Assembly: GCF_041521385.1 (NCBI RefSeq)
Contig: NZ_CP168006.1
Location: 2,378,373 to 2,442,372 of the forward strand
Length of the DNA stretch: 64,000 nucleotides
Direction of reading: 5' to 3'
Source of the DNA: Alcaligenes faecalis
GTDB lineage: Bacteria > Pseudomonadota > Gammaproteobacteria > Burkholderiales > Burkholderiaceae_B
Below, piece after piece: positions 46,543 through 56,287 of the stretch. Made by a program: the position numbers and the translations under genes. Under the pieces are notes generated by a model. It had not been told where the DNA came from. It worked only from the letters and a program-made list of their open reading frames with translations, and made no database searches. How positions within the stretch are numbered: the first letter of the stretch is position 1; every line of letters starts with the position of its first letter.

Positions 46543-48555
46543 TTAGCTCTCCATGGTGACCAGTTCAGCGCCTTCGGGCACTTGATCACCCACCGCAAAG
46601 AACAGCTCGGCCACGGTGCCGTCAGCAGGCGCCTGAATCGAGTGCTCCATTTTCATGGCTTCCATGACCAGCAGCACATCGCCCTGTTTGACGCTGTCAC
46701 CTGCGGCTACATTCAGGGCAATAATCTTGCCCGGCATGGGGGCGGTCAGGTGGCCACCGTGCGCTTCCTGGCCGCTGGTACTGGCGCTGGCCAGGGTGTC
46801 GACCACGGTCAGGGTCCAGTCCGAACCAGCCTGGGCCACTTGCAGATGGTCGCCATCTTGCAGCACCTGGGCACGGTATTCGACCTGATCCAGCCACAGA
46901 CGCAAGGCCAGGGTGTTGGCAAGACCCGCCCTTGCCTCGGCTTGCCAGCGCAGCGCGTGTTGGGTTTCGCCCAGTGTGATCTGCCACTGGTTGTCACGAC
47001 GTTGCAGCAGCACGTTGTGGGCTTCTTCCCCCAGTTGCAAGGCCACTTTCTGATCGTAGTCCCCGCTCAGACGCCAGGCGTCATGTACCGCCCACGGGTC
47101 GGAGTGGAGGGCTTGCCCGCTCGTACCTTGGTGAGTCAGCACAGTGCAGGCGGCGAAGGCCAGCACAGAAGCCGGAACGTCCTGATTGCTGGGGAACAGC
47201 GCATCGTGACGACGTGGGATCAGGCCCGTATCCAGATCGGCCTGGGCAAAGGCGTCATCGCCCAGCAGACGTTGCAGGAAGGTCTTGTTGGTGTGAACAC
47301 CGGCCACCTGAGTGTCAGCCAGGGTACGGATCAGACGGCGACGGGCTTGTTCACGATCGGCACCATGGGTGATGACCTTGGCGATCATGGGGTCGTAGAA
47401 GGGGCTGATCACGCTGCCTTCACGCACACCGCTGTCGATACGCACCTCACCGGAGGTGAAGGACGCATGGGCGGGGTATTGCAAGCTGCGCAGCGTACCG
47501 ATGGAGGGCAGGAAGTCCTTGTCAGGATTTTCTGCGTAGATACGAACCTCGATGGCGTGGCCATTGATGCTTAGCTCGTCCTGTTTGGCAGGCAAAGGCT
47601 GGCCATCGGCCACACGCAATTGCCATTCCACCAGATCGTGGCCGGTAATCAGTTCGGTGACCGGGTGTTCCACCTGCAGACGGGTATTCATTTCCATGAA
47701 GTAGAAACGCCCATCCTGCTCGGCAATGAATTCCACCGTGCCTGCGCCCACATAGTTCACTGCACGGGCTGCTGCAATGGCAGCCTCGCCCATGGCCTGG
47801 CGACGCTCGGGCGTCATGCCGGGGGCGGGAGCTTCTTCAATCACTTTCTGGTGACGGCGCTGTACCGAGCAATCGCGCTCGAACAGGTAAACGTAGCCAC
47901 CGTGCTGGTCACCAAAGACCTGGATTTCGATATGGCGTGGCTTGGTGATGTAGCGCTCGATCAGTACGCGGTCGTCGCTAAAGCTGCTGGCGGCTTCGCG
48001 CTGGCAAGAGCGCAAGGCTTCCAGAAAAGCGCCGGACTCTTCCACAATGCGCATGCCCTTGCCACCGCCACCGGCACTGGCTTTGATGAGCACGGGGTAG
48101 CCGATTTGGTCTGCTTGTTGGTGCAGGAAATTGGGGTCCTGATTGTCGCCGTGGTAACCGGGCACCAAAGGTACACCGGCTTTTTCCATCAACGCCTTGG
48201 CGGCGGATTTGCTGCCCATGGCGGCAATCGCCTGGGCGGGCGGGCCTACAAAAATAATGCCGGCTTGTTCACAAGCGCGAGCAAAGTGTTCGTTCTCGGA
48301 CAGAAAACCATAACCAGGGTGGATGGCATTGGCACCAGTGGCACGGGCCGCTTCCAGAATGGCGTCGATCTTCAAGTAACTATCGCGTGGCTCGGGGCCA
48401 CCAATGCGCACGGCTTGATCACAAGCACGCACGTGCTGGGCGTCGGCGTCCGCGTCGGAGTAAACCGCAACGGTACGCAGCCCCAGGCTGCGGGCAGTGG
48501 CGGCCACCCGGCAGGCAATTTCACCGCGATTGGCTATCAGCAGGGTCTGAAACAC
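46543..48555 (-). CDS. liuD: methylcrotonyl-CoA carboxylase biotin-containing (alpha) subunit
   Basis: Biotin carboxylase/carrier subunit of 670 aa. The biotin carboxylase domain begins LIANRGEIACRVAATARSLG, has the ATP-grasp glycine loop KASAGGGGKGMRIV and MEMNTRLQVEHPVTE. The C-terminal carrier domain has the biotinylated Lys in VMEAMKMEHSI. It carboxylates 3-methylcrotonyl-CoA with LiuB in leucine degradation. It is last in the liu cluster, 14 bases after liuB. Sequence alone cannot exclude propionyl- or geranyl-CoA carboxylase; the neighbours argue for methylcrotonyl-CoA. Confidence 0.9.
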   Translation of the reverse strand: MFQTLLIANRGEIACRVAATARSLGLRTVAVYSDADADAQHVRACDQAVRIGGPEPRDSYLKIDAILEAARATGANAIHPGYGFLSENEHFARACEQAGIIFVGPPAQAIAAMGSKSAAKALMEKAGVPLVPGYHGDNQDPNFLHQQADQIGYPVLIKASAGGGGKGMRIVEESGAFLEALRSCQREAASSFSDDRVLIERYITKPRHIEIQVFGDQHGGYVYLFERDCSVQRRHQKVIEEAPAPGMTPERRQAMGEAAIAAARAVNYVGAGTVEFIAEQDGRFYFMEMNTRLQVEHPVTELITGHDLVEWQLRVADGQPLPAKQDELSINGHAIEVRIYAENPDKDFLPSIGTLRSLQYPAHASFTSGEVRIDSGVREGSVISPFYDPMIAKVITHGADREQARRRLIRTLADTQVAGVHTNKTFLQRLLGDDAFAQADLDTGLIPRRHDALFPSNQDVPASVLAFAACTVLTHQGTSGQALHSDPWAVHDAWRLSGDYDQKVALQLGEEAHNVLLQRRDNQWQITLGETQHALRWQAEARAGLANTLALRLWLDQVEYRAQVLQDGDHLQVAQAGSDWTLTVVDTLASASTSGQEAHGGHLTAPMPGKIIALNVAAGDSVKQGDVLLVMEAMKMEHSIQAPADGTVAELFFAVGDQVPEGAELVTMES

Positions 48556-48569
48556 AGTGTCTCCTTGTC

Positions 48570-50177
48570 TTACATGCGGAACACGCCAAAGCGGGTGTCT
48601 TCAATAGGGGCGTTCAAGGCGGCGGACAGGCCCAGGGCCAGAACGCGCCGGGTATCCGAAGGCTGGATGATGCCGTCATCCCACAGACGCGCAGTGGCGT
48701 AGTAGGGGTGGCCTTCATGTTCGTATTGTTCGCGGATGGGGGCCTTGAAGGCTTCTTCTTCCTCGGCGCTCCAGCTTTGGCCACGAGCTTCCAGGCCATC
48801 ACGGCGCACGGTAGCCAGCACGCTGGCCGCTTGCTCACCACCCATGACCGAGATGCGGGCATTGGGCCAGAGGAACAGCAGGCGCGGGCTGAAGGCACGG
48901 CCACACATCCCGTAGTTACCGGCACCAAAGGAGCCGCCCAGAATCACGGTGAACTTGGGCACGGCCGCGGTAGACACGGCGGTGACCAGCTTGGCGCCAT
49001 GACGGGCAATCCCTTCGTTTTCGTACTTGCGACCCACCATGAAGCCGGTGATGTTTTGCAGGAACACCAGAGGCGTCTTGCGCTGGCAGCACAGTTCGAT
49101 GAAGTGGGCGCCTTTTTGAGCCGCTTCCGAGAACAGAATGCCGTTATTGGCGATGATGCCCACGGGCATGCCGTGGATATGGGCAAAGCCGGTTACCAGC
49201 GTGGTGCCAAAGCGGGCCTTGAATTCGTCAAAATCCGAGTCATCCACAATGCGGGCGATCACTTCGCGCACATCGTAGGGCTTGCGGGTGTCGGCGGGGA
49301 TGATGCCGTTCAGTTCCTGCGGGTCGTAGCGTGGTTCGCGGACTTCTTTCAGCGGCCAGGGCAGTTTTTTCTCGCGGTTCAGGCGGCTGACGCAGCGGCG
49401 TGCCAGTTCCAGCGCATGCAGATCGTTCTCGGCCAGATGGTCAGCCACGCCGGACAGACGGGTGTGCACATCGCCACCGCCCAAGTCTTCCGCGCTGACT
49501 TCTTCACCTGTCGCGGCTTTCACCAGCGGCGGGCCACCCAGGAAGATGGTGCCCTGGTCGCGCACGATAATGGATTCATCGCTCATGGCCGGGACGTAGG
49601 CACCGCCAGCGGTACACGAACCCATCACCACAGCAATCTGAGCAATGCCCTGGGCCGACATATTGGCCTGGTTGTAGAAGATGCGGCCAAAGTGGTCACG
49701 ATCCGGGAATACGTCTTCCTGATTGGGCAGGTTGGCCCCGCCCGAGTCCACCAGGTATACGCAAGGCAGATTGTTCTGTTGGGCAATTTCCTGGGCACGC
49801 AAATGCTTCTTCACCGTCAGCGGATAGTAGGTACCGCCCTTGACTGTCGCGTCGTTGCAGACCACCACGCATTCAATGCCTGCAATGCGGCCAATGCCCG
49901 TGATGATGCCTGCGCCCGGAGACTCGTTGTCATAGACATCCTGGGCAGCCAAAGGCGAAAGCTCCAGAAAGGGAGTACCGGGATCAAGCAGACGTTCGAC
50001 GCGTTCGCGGGGCAGCAGCTTGCCGCGACCCACATGGCGTTGCCGGGAGGATTCGGAGCCACCCAAAGCGGTTTTCTGTAGCTTTTGGCGCAGATCAAGG
50101 ATCAGGGCCTGCATGATCGAGGCGTTGTCCTGAAAGTCTTGGGAACGCGGATTGATGCGGGATTCAATAACTGACAT
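48570..50177 (-). CDS. liuB: methylcrotonyl-CoA carboxylase carboxyltransferase (beta) subunit
   Basis: Carboxyltransferase of 535 aa with crotonase-like N and C halves. Signatures are [57 protein letters not shown] (characteristic of the methylcrotonyl group), and [37 protein letters not shown]. Paired with liuD. Confidence 0.93.
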   Translation of the reverse strand: MSVIESRINPRSQDFQDNASIMQALILDLRQKLQKTALGGSESSRQRHVGRGKLLPRERVERLLDPGTPFLELSPLAAQDVYDNESPGAGIITGIGRIAGIECVVVCNDATVKGGTYYPLTVKKHLRAQEIAQQNNLPCVYLVDSGGANLPNQEDVFPDRDHFGRIFYNQANMSAQGIAQIAVVMGSCTAGGAYVPAMSDESIIVRDQGTIFLGGPPLVKAATGEEVSAEDLGGGDVHTRLSGVADHLAENDLHALELARRCVSRLNREKKLPWPLKEVREPRYDPQELNGIIPADTRKPYDVREVIARIVDDSDFDEFKARFGTTLVTGFAHIHGMPVGIIANNGILFSEAAQKGAHFIELCCQRKTPLVFLQNITGFMVGRKYENEGIARHGAKLVTAVSTAAVPKFTVILGGSFGAGNYGMCGRAFSPRLLFLWPNARISVMGGEQAASVLATVRRDGLEARGQSWSAEEEEAFKAPIREQYEHEGHPYYATARLWDDGIIQPSDTRRVLALGLSAALNAPIEDTRFGVFRM

Positions 50178-50249
50178 GGCGTGCCTGGAAAGAGAACAGA
50201 GAAAAGCCCATGAAATCAGCCGGGCCGCAGCCCGGCTGATGAGCTTGCT

Positions 50250-51431
50250 TTAAACCAGCTCGACGGCCAGGGCGACAGCTTCGCCACCGCCAATGCACAG
50301 CGAGGCAATGCCGCGCTTGCCGCCGGTCTTGCGCAGGGCGCCGATCAAGGTTGCCAGAAGGCGAGCACCCGATGCACCGATGGGGTGACCCAGGGCAGTC
50401 GCGCCACCGTGGATGTTGACCTTGTCGTGCGGGATGTTCAGCTCTTTCATGGCGGCCATGGTGACCACGGCAAAGGCTTCATTGATCTCGAACAGGTCTA
50501 CATCGGCCACGCTCCAGCCGGTTTTATCCAGCAATTTCTGGATAGCAGCGACGGGCGCGGTCGTGAACCAGGCGGGTTCCTGCGCGTGCTGGGTGTGGGC
50601 CACAATGCGGGCCAACGGGGTGGCGCCCAGTTCCTTGGCCTTGTCCTCAGTAGTGATCACCATGGCGGCGGCACCGTCCGAAATGGACGAAGCGTTGGCA
50701 GCGGTAACCGTACCGTCTTTCTTGAAAGCGGGACGCAGCGTGGGGATCTTCTCGGGCATGGCTTTGGCAGGGGCTTCGTCCTTGGCAACGACGACATCAC
50801 CCTTGCGACCAGCGATGGTGACTGGCGCAATTTCCCATTCAAAGCTGCCGTCATCGCTGGCTTGGCGAGCGCGGCGCAGCGATTCCAGCGCGTAAGCGTC
50901 TTGCTCTTCGCGGCTGAATTCGTATTTGCTGGCGCAGTCTTCGGCAAACACACCCATGGCGGTGCCACGGCTGTACGCGTCTTCCAGCCCGTCCATGGCC
51001 ATGTGGTCATACACGGTGGAGTGACCGTAGCGGTAGCCTTCGCGGCCCTTGAGCAGCAGGTAAGGGGCATTGCTCATACTTTCCTGACCGCCGGCCACCA
51101 CCACGTCCACGCTGCCTGCCTTGAGCAGGTCGTGGGCAAACATGGCTGCTTTGAGACCGGAGCCGCAAACCTTGTGAATGGTGGTGCAAGCCACGCCCTG
51201 GGGCAGACCGGCGCCCAAGGCGGCCTGGCGCGCAGGGGCCTGGCCCTGACCGGCTTGCAGCACGTTACCCATGATCACTTCGTCGACCTTGTCGGCCTGG
51301 ATACCCGAACGCTCCATGGCCGCCTTGATGGCGACCGCGCCCAGCTCGTGAGCGGCCAGATCGGACAGGCTACCCATCATGCCGCCCATAGGGGTGCGGG
51401 CGATCGAGACGATGACAACGGAATTAGTCAT
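50250..51431 (-). CDS. acetyl-CoA C-acetyltransferase (thiolase)
   Basis: Thiolase of 393 aa. The nucleophilic Cys is in TTIHKVCGSGLKAAMFA, the second catalytic His in GGATALGHPIGASGARLL, and the active-site Cys/Gly stretch in GIASLCIGGGEAVALAVE. ATG at 51431 follows AGGAG and overlaps the 3' end of aceK by eight bases. In this cluster it would process acetoacetyl-CoA from the leucine pathway to acetyl-CoA. Confidence 0.92.
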   Translation of the reverse strand: MTNSVVIVSIARTPMGGMMGSLSDLAAHELGAVAIKAAMERSGIQADKVDEVIMGNVLQAGQGQAPARQAALGAGLPQGVACTTIHKVCGSGLKAAMFAHDLLKAGSVDVVVAGGQESMSNAPYLLLKGREGYRYGHSTVYDHMAMDGLEDAYSRGTAMGVFAEDCASKYEFSREEQDAYALESLRRARQASDDGSFEWEIAPVTIAGRKGDVVVAKDEAPAKAMPEKIPTLRPAFKKDGTVTAANASSISDGAAAMVITTEDKAKELGATPLARIVAHTQHAQEPAWFTTAPVAAIQKLLDKTGWSVADVDLFEINEAFAVVTMAAMKELNIPHDKVNIHGGATALGHPIGASGARLLATLIGALRKTGGKRGIASLCIGGGEAVALAVELV

Positions 51432-53292
51432 GAAAGACTCCTGGTTGCAAAGAGGAGACCGGCGCGCGCTTGGCAAACTCGTGCAGCTGCCGATCTTTGT
51501 TATACGGAAAAATATTTTCGATCCGACCTTGTGTTACTCGCAAGCGGCACTGTGTCCACCATTCAGGCTCCAGCAGTTCTGCATGGTGGGCCATGAAGGC
51601 TTTGCGAATGCGCGGGTCGGTCAATAGAAAGTAGCCGAATTCTTCGGGAAATACATCGTTCGGGCCGATGGGATACCAGGGTTCGCTGGCCATTTCGGCT
51701 TCTTCGTTCGGTGCAGGCGGAATGGCGCGGAAGTTCATCTCGCGCATGTGCTGGATTTCGTCGTAGTCATAGAAGACGACGCGGCCCAGACGGGTCACAC
51801 CAAAGTTCTTGAACAGCATGTCGCCCGGGAAGATGTCGGCGGCGGCCAGTTCCCGGATGGCCTTGCCGTACTGCTCCACGGCGGCATTCAGGGCGGGGTC
51901 GCTGGCCTTGTTCAGATACAGGTTCAGCGGGGTCATGCGCCGTTCAATGTAGACGTGGCGCAGCAAGATGGTGTCCTCGGACTCTTCCAGCAGGCTGGGT
52001 ACTTCGCGGCGAAGTTCTTCCAGCAAGGCTTCGGAAAAGCGTGCCTTGGGCAAGGCAACCTGAGCGTAGTCCCAGGTGTCGGCCATGCGCCCGACACGAT
52101 CATGTTTTTTGACCAGCTGGTATTTGCTGCGCACCGTGGCGTGGTCCATGCCCTGCTTTTGAATCCGGTCGCGGATCAGCTTGAACACATAGGGGTAGGA
52201 CGGCAGGGTGAATACCGTCATCACCATACCGGCAATACCGGGTGCCAGATCAAAGTGATCGTGCGAGTGCGACAGGTGGTGCAGAAAGTCGCGGTAGAAC
52301 AGGGTCTTGCCCTGCTTTTGCAGACCGATGGCGGTGTACAGCTCGGCCTTGGGCTTGCGTGGCAGCAGGCTGGACAGGAAGTCCACATAGGCCGATGGCG
52401 CTTCCATATCGACCAGGAAATAGGCGCGGGTAAAGCTGAACAGCGTGGACAGGTCGTCCGTGGTGTGCAGCAAGGCGTCTATATACAAGTGTCCCGAGGG
52501 GCGATGCAAAATGGCCAGGGAGAACGGCAGTACTTCACCCTGATTGATCAGGCGGCCCACCACATAGGCACCCTTGTTGCGAAAGAACAGGGAGTTCAGC
52601 ACCTGAATCTGGCAGTCCGAGCCAATGCGCGAGCCATAGCCGCGCGGCAGACGACGGCATAGTTGACGCACGGCCATGCGGGCCAAGGTGCGTACATCGC
52701 GCGGCAGATCGGCAAAGGGGGCCGCCAGACCGAAGTCGGCCAGCATACTGGTCAGGCTGGCTTCCAGGCCTTCTTCGGTGGGGTAATAGACGCGATACGA
52801 AGGCAGTGCGCCGTCCAGGTAATCCGTGGCAACGGCTGGGCGCACGAAAATGAATTCGTTGCGAAAGTAGTGCCGGTGCAGCACGCGGCAGGAGACGGAG
52901 TTAAAGAAGGTCTCCGCACATTCGGGCTGACGGTGGCCCGACAGCAAACGCACAAATTCAGCCTTGGCCTGCAACCATAACTGTTGCTGGGCCTCGTCCA
53001 GATGCGCCGGATCGGACGGTGTGGGCTGATGCAGACGCAGGTTCTGGCTAAGCATAGCCGCGCATTCGCGTACCCGTGTGGCGTAGTACTCGATGCGTTC
53101 GCGCGAGAGCTGCTGAATACCATGCCAGTCGCCCGATTCGTACAAAGACTTGGCGCGCTGGGCGCTGTAGCGAAACAGCGCATAGTGGCGATTGAAACCA
53201 TCCAGCATGGCCTGAGCCACCTGGATAGCGGTCATCCCCGGTTTCTGAACCGGGGTGATGACGGTGGTTTCGCCAAAATCAGGGTTGGACAT
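51424..53292 (-). CDS. aceK: isocitrate dehydrogenase kinase/phosphatase
   Basis: Bifunctional kinase/phosphatase of 622 aa that switches isocitrate dehydrogenase off and on, directing carbon into the glyoxylate shunt. Recognisable are the N-terminal regulatory part (YALFRYSAQRAKSLYESGDWHGIQQLSRERIEYY) and the kinase core with MLFKNFGVTRLGRVVFYDYDEI (metal-binding Asp). It lies between liuA (13-base gap) and the thiolase (overlap), so it is in the liu transcription unit instead of an aceBAK operon. Confidence 0.95.
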   Translation of the reverse strand: MSNPDFGETTVITPVQKPGMTAIQVAQAMLDGFNRHYALFRYSAQRAKSLYESGDWHGIQQLSRERIEYYATRVRECAAMLSQNLRLHQPTPSDPAHLDEAQQQLWLQAKAEFVRLLSGHRQPECAETFFNSVSCRVLHRHYFRNEFIFVRPAVATDYLDGALPSYRVYYPTEEGLEASLTSMLADFGLAAPFADLPRDVRTLARMAVRQLCRRLPRGYGSRIGSDCQIQVLNSLFFRNKGAYVVGRLINQGEVLPFSLAILHRPSGHLYIDALLHTTDDLSTLFSFTRAYFLVDMEAPSAYVDFLSSLLPRKPKAELYTAIGLQKQGKTLFYRDFLHHLSHSHDHFDLAPGIAGMVMTVFTLPSYPYVFKLIRDRIQKQGMDHATVRSKYQLVKKHDRVGRMADTWDYAQVALPKARFSEALLEELRREVPSLLEESEDTILLRHVYIERRMTPLNLYLNKASDPALNAAVEQYGKAIRELAAADIFPGDMLFKNFGVTRLGRVVFYDYDEIQHMREMNFRAIPPAPNEEAEMASEPWYPIGPNDVFPEEFGYFLLTDPRIRKAFMAHHAELLEPEWWTQCRLRVTQGRIENIFPYNKDRQLHEFAKRAPVSSLQPGVFHD

Positions 53293-53304
53293 GCCTGTGC
53301 CTTT

Positions 53305-54483
53305 TTAGGCGGTTTCGGCGAACAGTTCGCGGCCGATCAGCATGCGGCGGATTTCGCTGGTGCCCGCACCGATCTCGTACAGCTTGGCATCGCGCCACAG
53401 GCGGCCTGTGGGGAATTCGTTGATGTAGCCGTTGCCGCCCAGAATCTGGATGCCTTCACCGGCCATCCAGGTGGCTTTTTCCGCGCTGTACAGGATCGCG
53501 GCAGCGCAGTCCTTACGCACGGAACGCACGTGGCCCGCACCCAGACGATCCAGGTTCTTGCCCACGGCATAGCACAGGGCACGGCTGGCTTGCAGGGTGG
53601 TGTACATATCGGCCACCTTGCCTTGAATCAGTTGAAATTCGCCAATGGCCTGGCCGAACTGTTTGCGGTCGTGGATGTAAGGAATCACGACGTCCATCAC
53701 GGCTTGCATGATCCCCAGTGGACCACCGGCCAGTACGGCACGTTCGTAGTCCAGGCCGGACATCAGCACTTTGACGCCACCATTGATCTGGCCCAGCACG
53801 TTTTCTTCCGGCACTTCACAGTCCTGGAACACCAGCTCGCCCGTGTGGCTGCCGCGCATGCCCAGCTTGTCCAGCTTTTGGGCAACGGAGAAACCGGCAA
53901 AATCCTTTTCGATCAGGAAGGCGGTAATGCCGCGTGCGCCGGCTTGCGGGTCCGTCTTGGCGTATACCACCAGAGTGTCAGCGTCCGGGCCGTTGGTAAT
54001 CCACATTTTGGAGCCGTTCAGCACGTAACGGTCGCCCTTCTTTTCGGCGCGCAGCTTCATGCTGACCACGTCCGAACCGGCACCGGGCTCACTCATGGCC
54101 AGGGCACCAATGTGCTCACCGCTGATCAGCTTGGGCAAGTATTTTTGCTTCTGGGCTTCCGTGCCGTTACGGTTGATCTGGTTCACACAGAGGTTGGAGT
54201 GCGCACCGTAGGACAGAGCCACCGAGGCGCTGGCACGGGAGATTTCCTCCATTGCGATCATGTGAGCCAGATAGCCCAGGTTGGAGCCACCGTATTCTTC
54301 GCTGACGGTCATGCCCAGTAAACCCATCTCACCGAACTTCTTCCACAAGTGCATGGGGAACTGGTCGTCGTGATCCAGTTGAGCTGCTAAGGGGGCAATT
54401 TCGGCCTGGGAGAAGTCGGCGACAGCGTCGCGCAGCATGTCCAGGTCGGAGCCAAGATCGAAATTCAGGCCGGGCAGGCTCAT
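53305..54483 (-). CDS. liuA: isovaleryl-CoA dehydrogenase
   Basis: FAD-dependent acyl-CoA dehydrogenase of 392 aa, first oxidative step of leucine catabolism after keto-acid decarboxylation. Motifs are [83 protein letters not shown] and [42 protein letters not shown]. It heads the cluster behind a LiuR-type palindrome. Confidence 0.94.
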   Translation of the reverse strand: MSLPGLNFDLGSDLDMLRDAVADFSQAEIAPLAAQLDHDDQFPMHLWKKFGEMGLLGMTVSEEYGGSNLGYLAHMIAMEEISRASASVALSYGAHSNLCVNQINRNGTEAQKQKYLPKLISGEHIGALAMSEPGAGSDVVSMKLRAEKKGDRYVLNGSKMWITNGPDADTLVVYAKTDPQAGARGITAFLIEKDFAGFSVAQKLDKLGMRGSHTGELVFQDCEVPEENVLGQINGGVKVLMSGLDYERAVLAGGPLGIMQAVMDVVIPYIHDRKQFGQAIGEFQLIQGKVADMYTTLQASRALCYAVGKNLDRLGAGHVRSVRKDCAAAILYSAEKATWMAGEGIQILGGNGYINEFPTGRLWRDAKLYEIGAGTSEIRRMLIGRELFAETA

Positions 54484-54529
54484 GAGACACTCCGTGGAAA
54501 TAAATGGGTTGTGGAATCGTATTTATATT

Positions 54530-54545
54530 ACGTTTACGTAAACGT
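54530..54545 (-). promoter_or_regulatory. LiuR-type operator upstream of liuA
   Basis: ACGTTTACGTAAACGT is a perfect 16-base palindrome 46 bases before the liuA start. It carries the same TTACGT-N2-ACGTAA arrangement as the site upstream of liuR. Confidence 0.8.
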
Positions 54546-54564
54546 CATATATATGGGTTTTCCC

Positions 54565-54957
54565 TTATCGGGACTCCAACTTCAATTGTTCGCTCATGGT
54601 GTGACAGATATCGAGCTGGGCCTGGATTTCCTGCAAGGTCTGATCCAGGTCCTGTCGTTGTCGCTCCAGACGCAGGCGGTGCTCGGTCAGGACCTCCTGA
54701 TAGTGCTTAAGCTGGGAGGCGGTGTCCATCGGGGATTCATACATATTGATCAGTCGCAGAATCTCCGATAGCTGCAGTCCCAGCCTTTTGCCGCGCAGGG
54801 CCAGCTTCAGGCGGGCGCGATCACGGGGCTGATAAATGCGCTGAGTGCCTTGACGCAGCGGGCTCAAGATTCCTTGATCTTCATAGAAGCGCAGGGTACG
54901 AGGTGTAATGCCAAACTCGTGCGCCAGATCCGATATTGTCCAGGTTGTCGTTGTCAT
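54565..54957 (-). CDS. liuR: MerR-family regulator of leucine catabolism
   Basis: MerR regulator of 130 aa. N-terminal winged HTH TISDLAHEFGITPRTLRFYEDQGILSPLRQGTQRIY, second helix pair LKLALRGKRLGLQLSEILRLINMYE, then a coiled-coil dimerisation helix to the C-terminus. No metal-binding cysteines, as expected for the LiuR group that senses branched-chain catabolites. It lies just upstream of liuA on the same strand, with operator-like palindromes on both sides. Confidence 0.9.
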   Translation of the reverse strand: MTTTTWTISDLAHEFGITPRTLRFYEDQGILSPLRQGTQRIYQPRDRARLKLALRGKRLGLQLSEILRLINMYESPMDTASQLKHYQEVLTEHRLRLERQRQDLDQTLQEIQAQLDICHTMSEQLKLESR

Positions 54958-54968
54958 TTTTAGTGTGA

Positions 54969-54984
54969 TTTACGTAAACGTAAA
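54969..54984 (-). promoter_or_regulatory. LiuR-type operator upstream of liuR
   Basis: TTTACGT-AA-ACGTAAA is a perfect inverted repeat 11 bases before the liuR start, consistent with autoregulation and possibly affecting the divergent MBL gene as well. Confidence 0.8.
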
Positions 54985-55097
54985 CTATCATGCCATAGAG
55001 CCGGGGTGTGAACTAGGGCCTGCTAACTGTAAAAGGCCCTGGCCTTTTAGTATGGACAGCCCTTACGCCCTATAAGAGCCATTCTATTGGAGCGAGC

Positions 55098-56174
55098 ATG
55101 AATCCTAACGAACAAAAATTGAATTATCCCTGGGCAGATACCCTGCCTCCAGCGGGCGGCAGCCTGGAAGTCGCGCCGGGGGTGCGTTGGCTGCGCATGC
55201 CTTTGCCCTTTGCGCTGGATCACATCAATCTGTGGCTATTGCGCGACCAAATCGATGGGCGCGAGGGCTGGACGATTGTGGACTGTGGCGTGGCCCGCCC
55301 CGAAGTGCGCGAACTGTGGGAACAAGTTTTCAGTAATGAGCTGCAAGGTTTGCCCGTGTTGCGCGTGATCGTCACGCACATGCACCCGGATCATGTCGGT
55401 TTGGCGGACTGGTTGTGCCAGCGTTGGAATGCGCCGCTGTGGATCAGCATGACGGACTACGCGATTGCCAAACTGTGGTCGGGTGCAGGCGGACGTCAGA
55501 CTGGCGCGCAAGCGGGTGGTCCGAATGGCGCGGCGGCCGAGGCCCACTTTGTTCGCCACGGTCTGCAAGACGAGAAAGCCCGCGAGCAGATTCGCAGTCG
55601 TGGGGATTATTACCCGTCCATGGTGCCTTCGGTGCCCGAGCGTTTTGTACGCTTGATGGATGGTCAGCGTGTGATGATTGCTGGTCGCCCCTGGCGTTTG
55701 ATCGTGGGTTACGGCCATGCTCCCGAGCATATGTCCCTGTACTGTGAAGAGTTGAAGGTGCTGATCTCCGGTGACATGCTTTTGCCGCGTATCTCCACCA
55801 ATATCAGCGTGTTCGATACCGAGCCCTTTGCCAATCCTTTGCCTTTGTACCTGAACTCTCTGCTGTCCTATCAGGATCTGGCCCCGGACACCTTGGTGCT
55901 GCCTTCGCACGGCAAGCCGTTCCGTGGCATGCACGAGCGCATCCGTCAGCAGCAGGAGCACCATGCTGAGCGTCTGGAAGAAGTGCTGGAAGCCTGTGCC
56001 CAGCCTTGTACCGCTGCGGATATTCTGCCCGTGCTTTTTCATCGCAAGCTGGATTCGCACCAGATGACCTTTGCCATGGGCGAGGCCATTGCCCACCTGC
56101 ACGCCTTGTATTTTGATGATCGTCTGAGCTGTCAAATGGGCGAGGACGGGGTCTACCGTTTTCAGCGCATTTGA
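55098..56174 (+). CDS. MBL-fold metallohydrolase
   Basis: Metallo-beta-lactamase-fold protein of 358 aa with the metal-binding motif HMHPDHVGLADWL (HxHxDH), a later His in GYGHAPEHMSLYCEELKVLISGDMLLP (His and bridging Asp), and a final His in LPSHGKPFRGMHER. A C-terminal helical extension of about 80 residues (LACTB2/winged-helix-like) follows. The ATG follows GGAGCG. It is divergent from liuR and shares the operator region. Probable thioesterase, lactonase or glyoxalase-II-like hydrolase; substrate unknown. Confidence 0.87.
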   Translation: MNPNEQKLNYPWADTLPPAGGSLEVAPGVRWLRMPLPFALDHINLWLLRDQIDGREGWTIVDCGVARPEVRELWEQVFSNELQGLPVLRVIVTHMHPDHVGLADWLCQRWNAPLWISMTDYAIAKLWSGAGGRQTGAQAGGPNGAAAEAHFVRHGLQDEKAREQIRSRGDYYPSMVPSVPERFVRLMDGQRVMIAGRPWRLIVGYGHAPEHMSLYCEELKVLISGDMLLPRISTNISVFDTEPFANPLPLYLNSLLSYQDLAPDTLVLPSHGKPFRGMHERIRQQQEHHAERLEEVLEACAQPCTAADILPVLFHRKLDSHQMTFAMGEAIAHLHALYFDDRLSCQMGEDGVYRFQRI

Positions 56175-56287
56175 GCACTGGGGTGCCTCTTAATAAGAGG
56201 GGGCAATATAGCGACTGTCGGCATAGGCGACCGGGCCTGCTGGCCTGTGGTAGCGTAGAGCTTTTCTTGCTAGCGCCTGCCGACACT

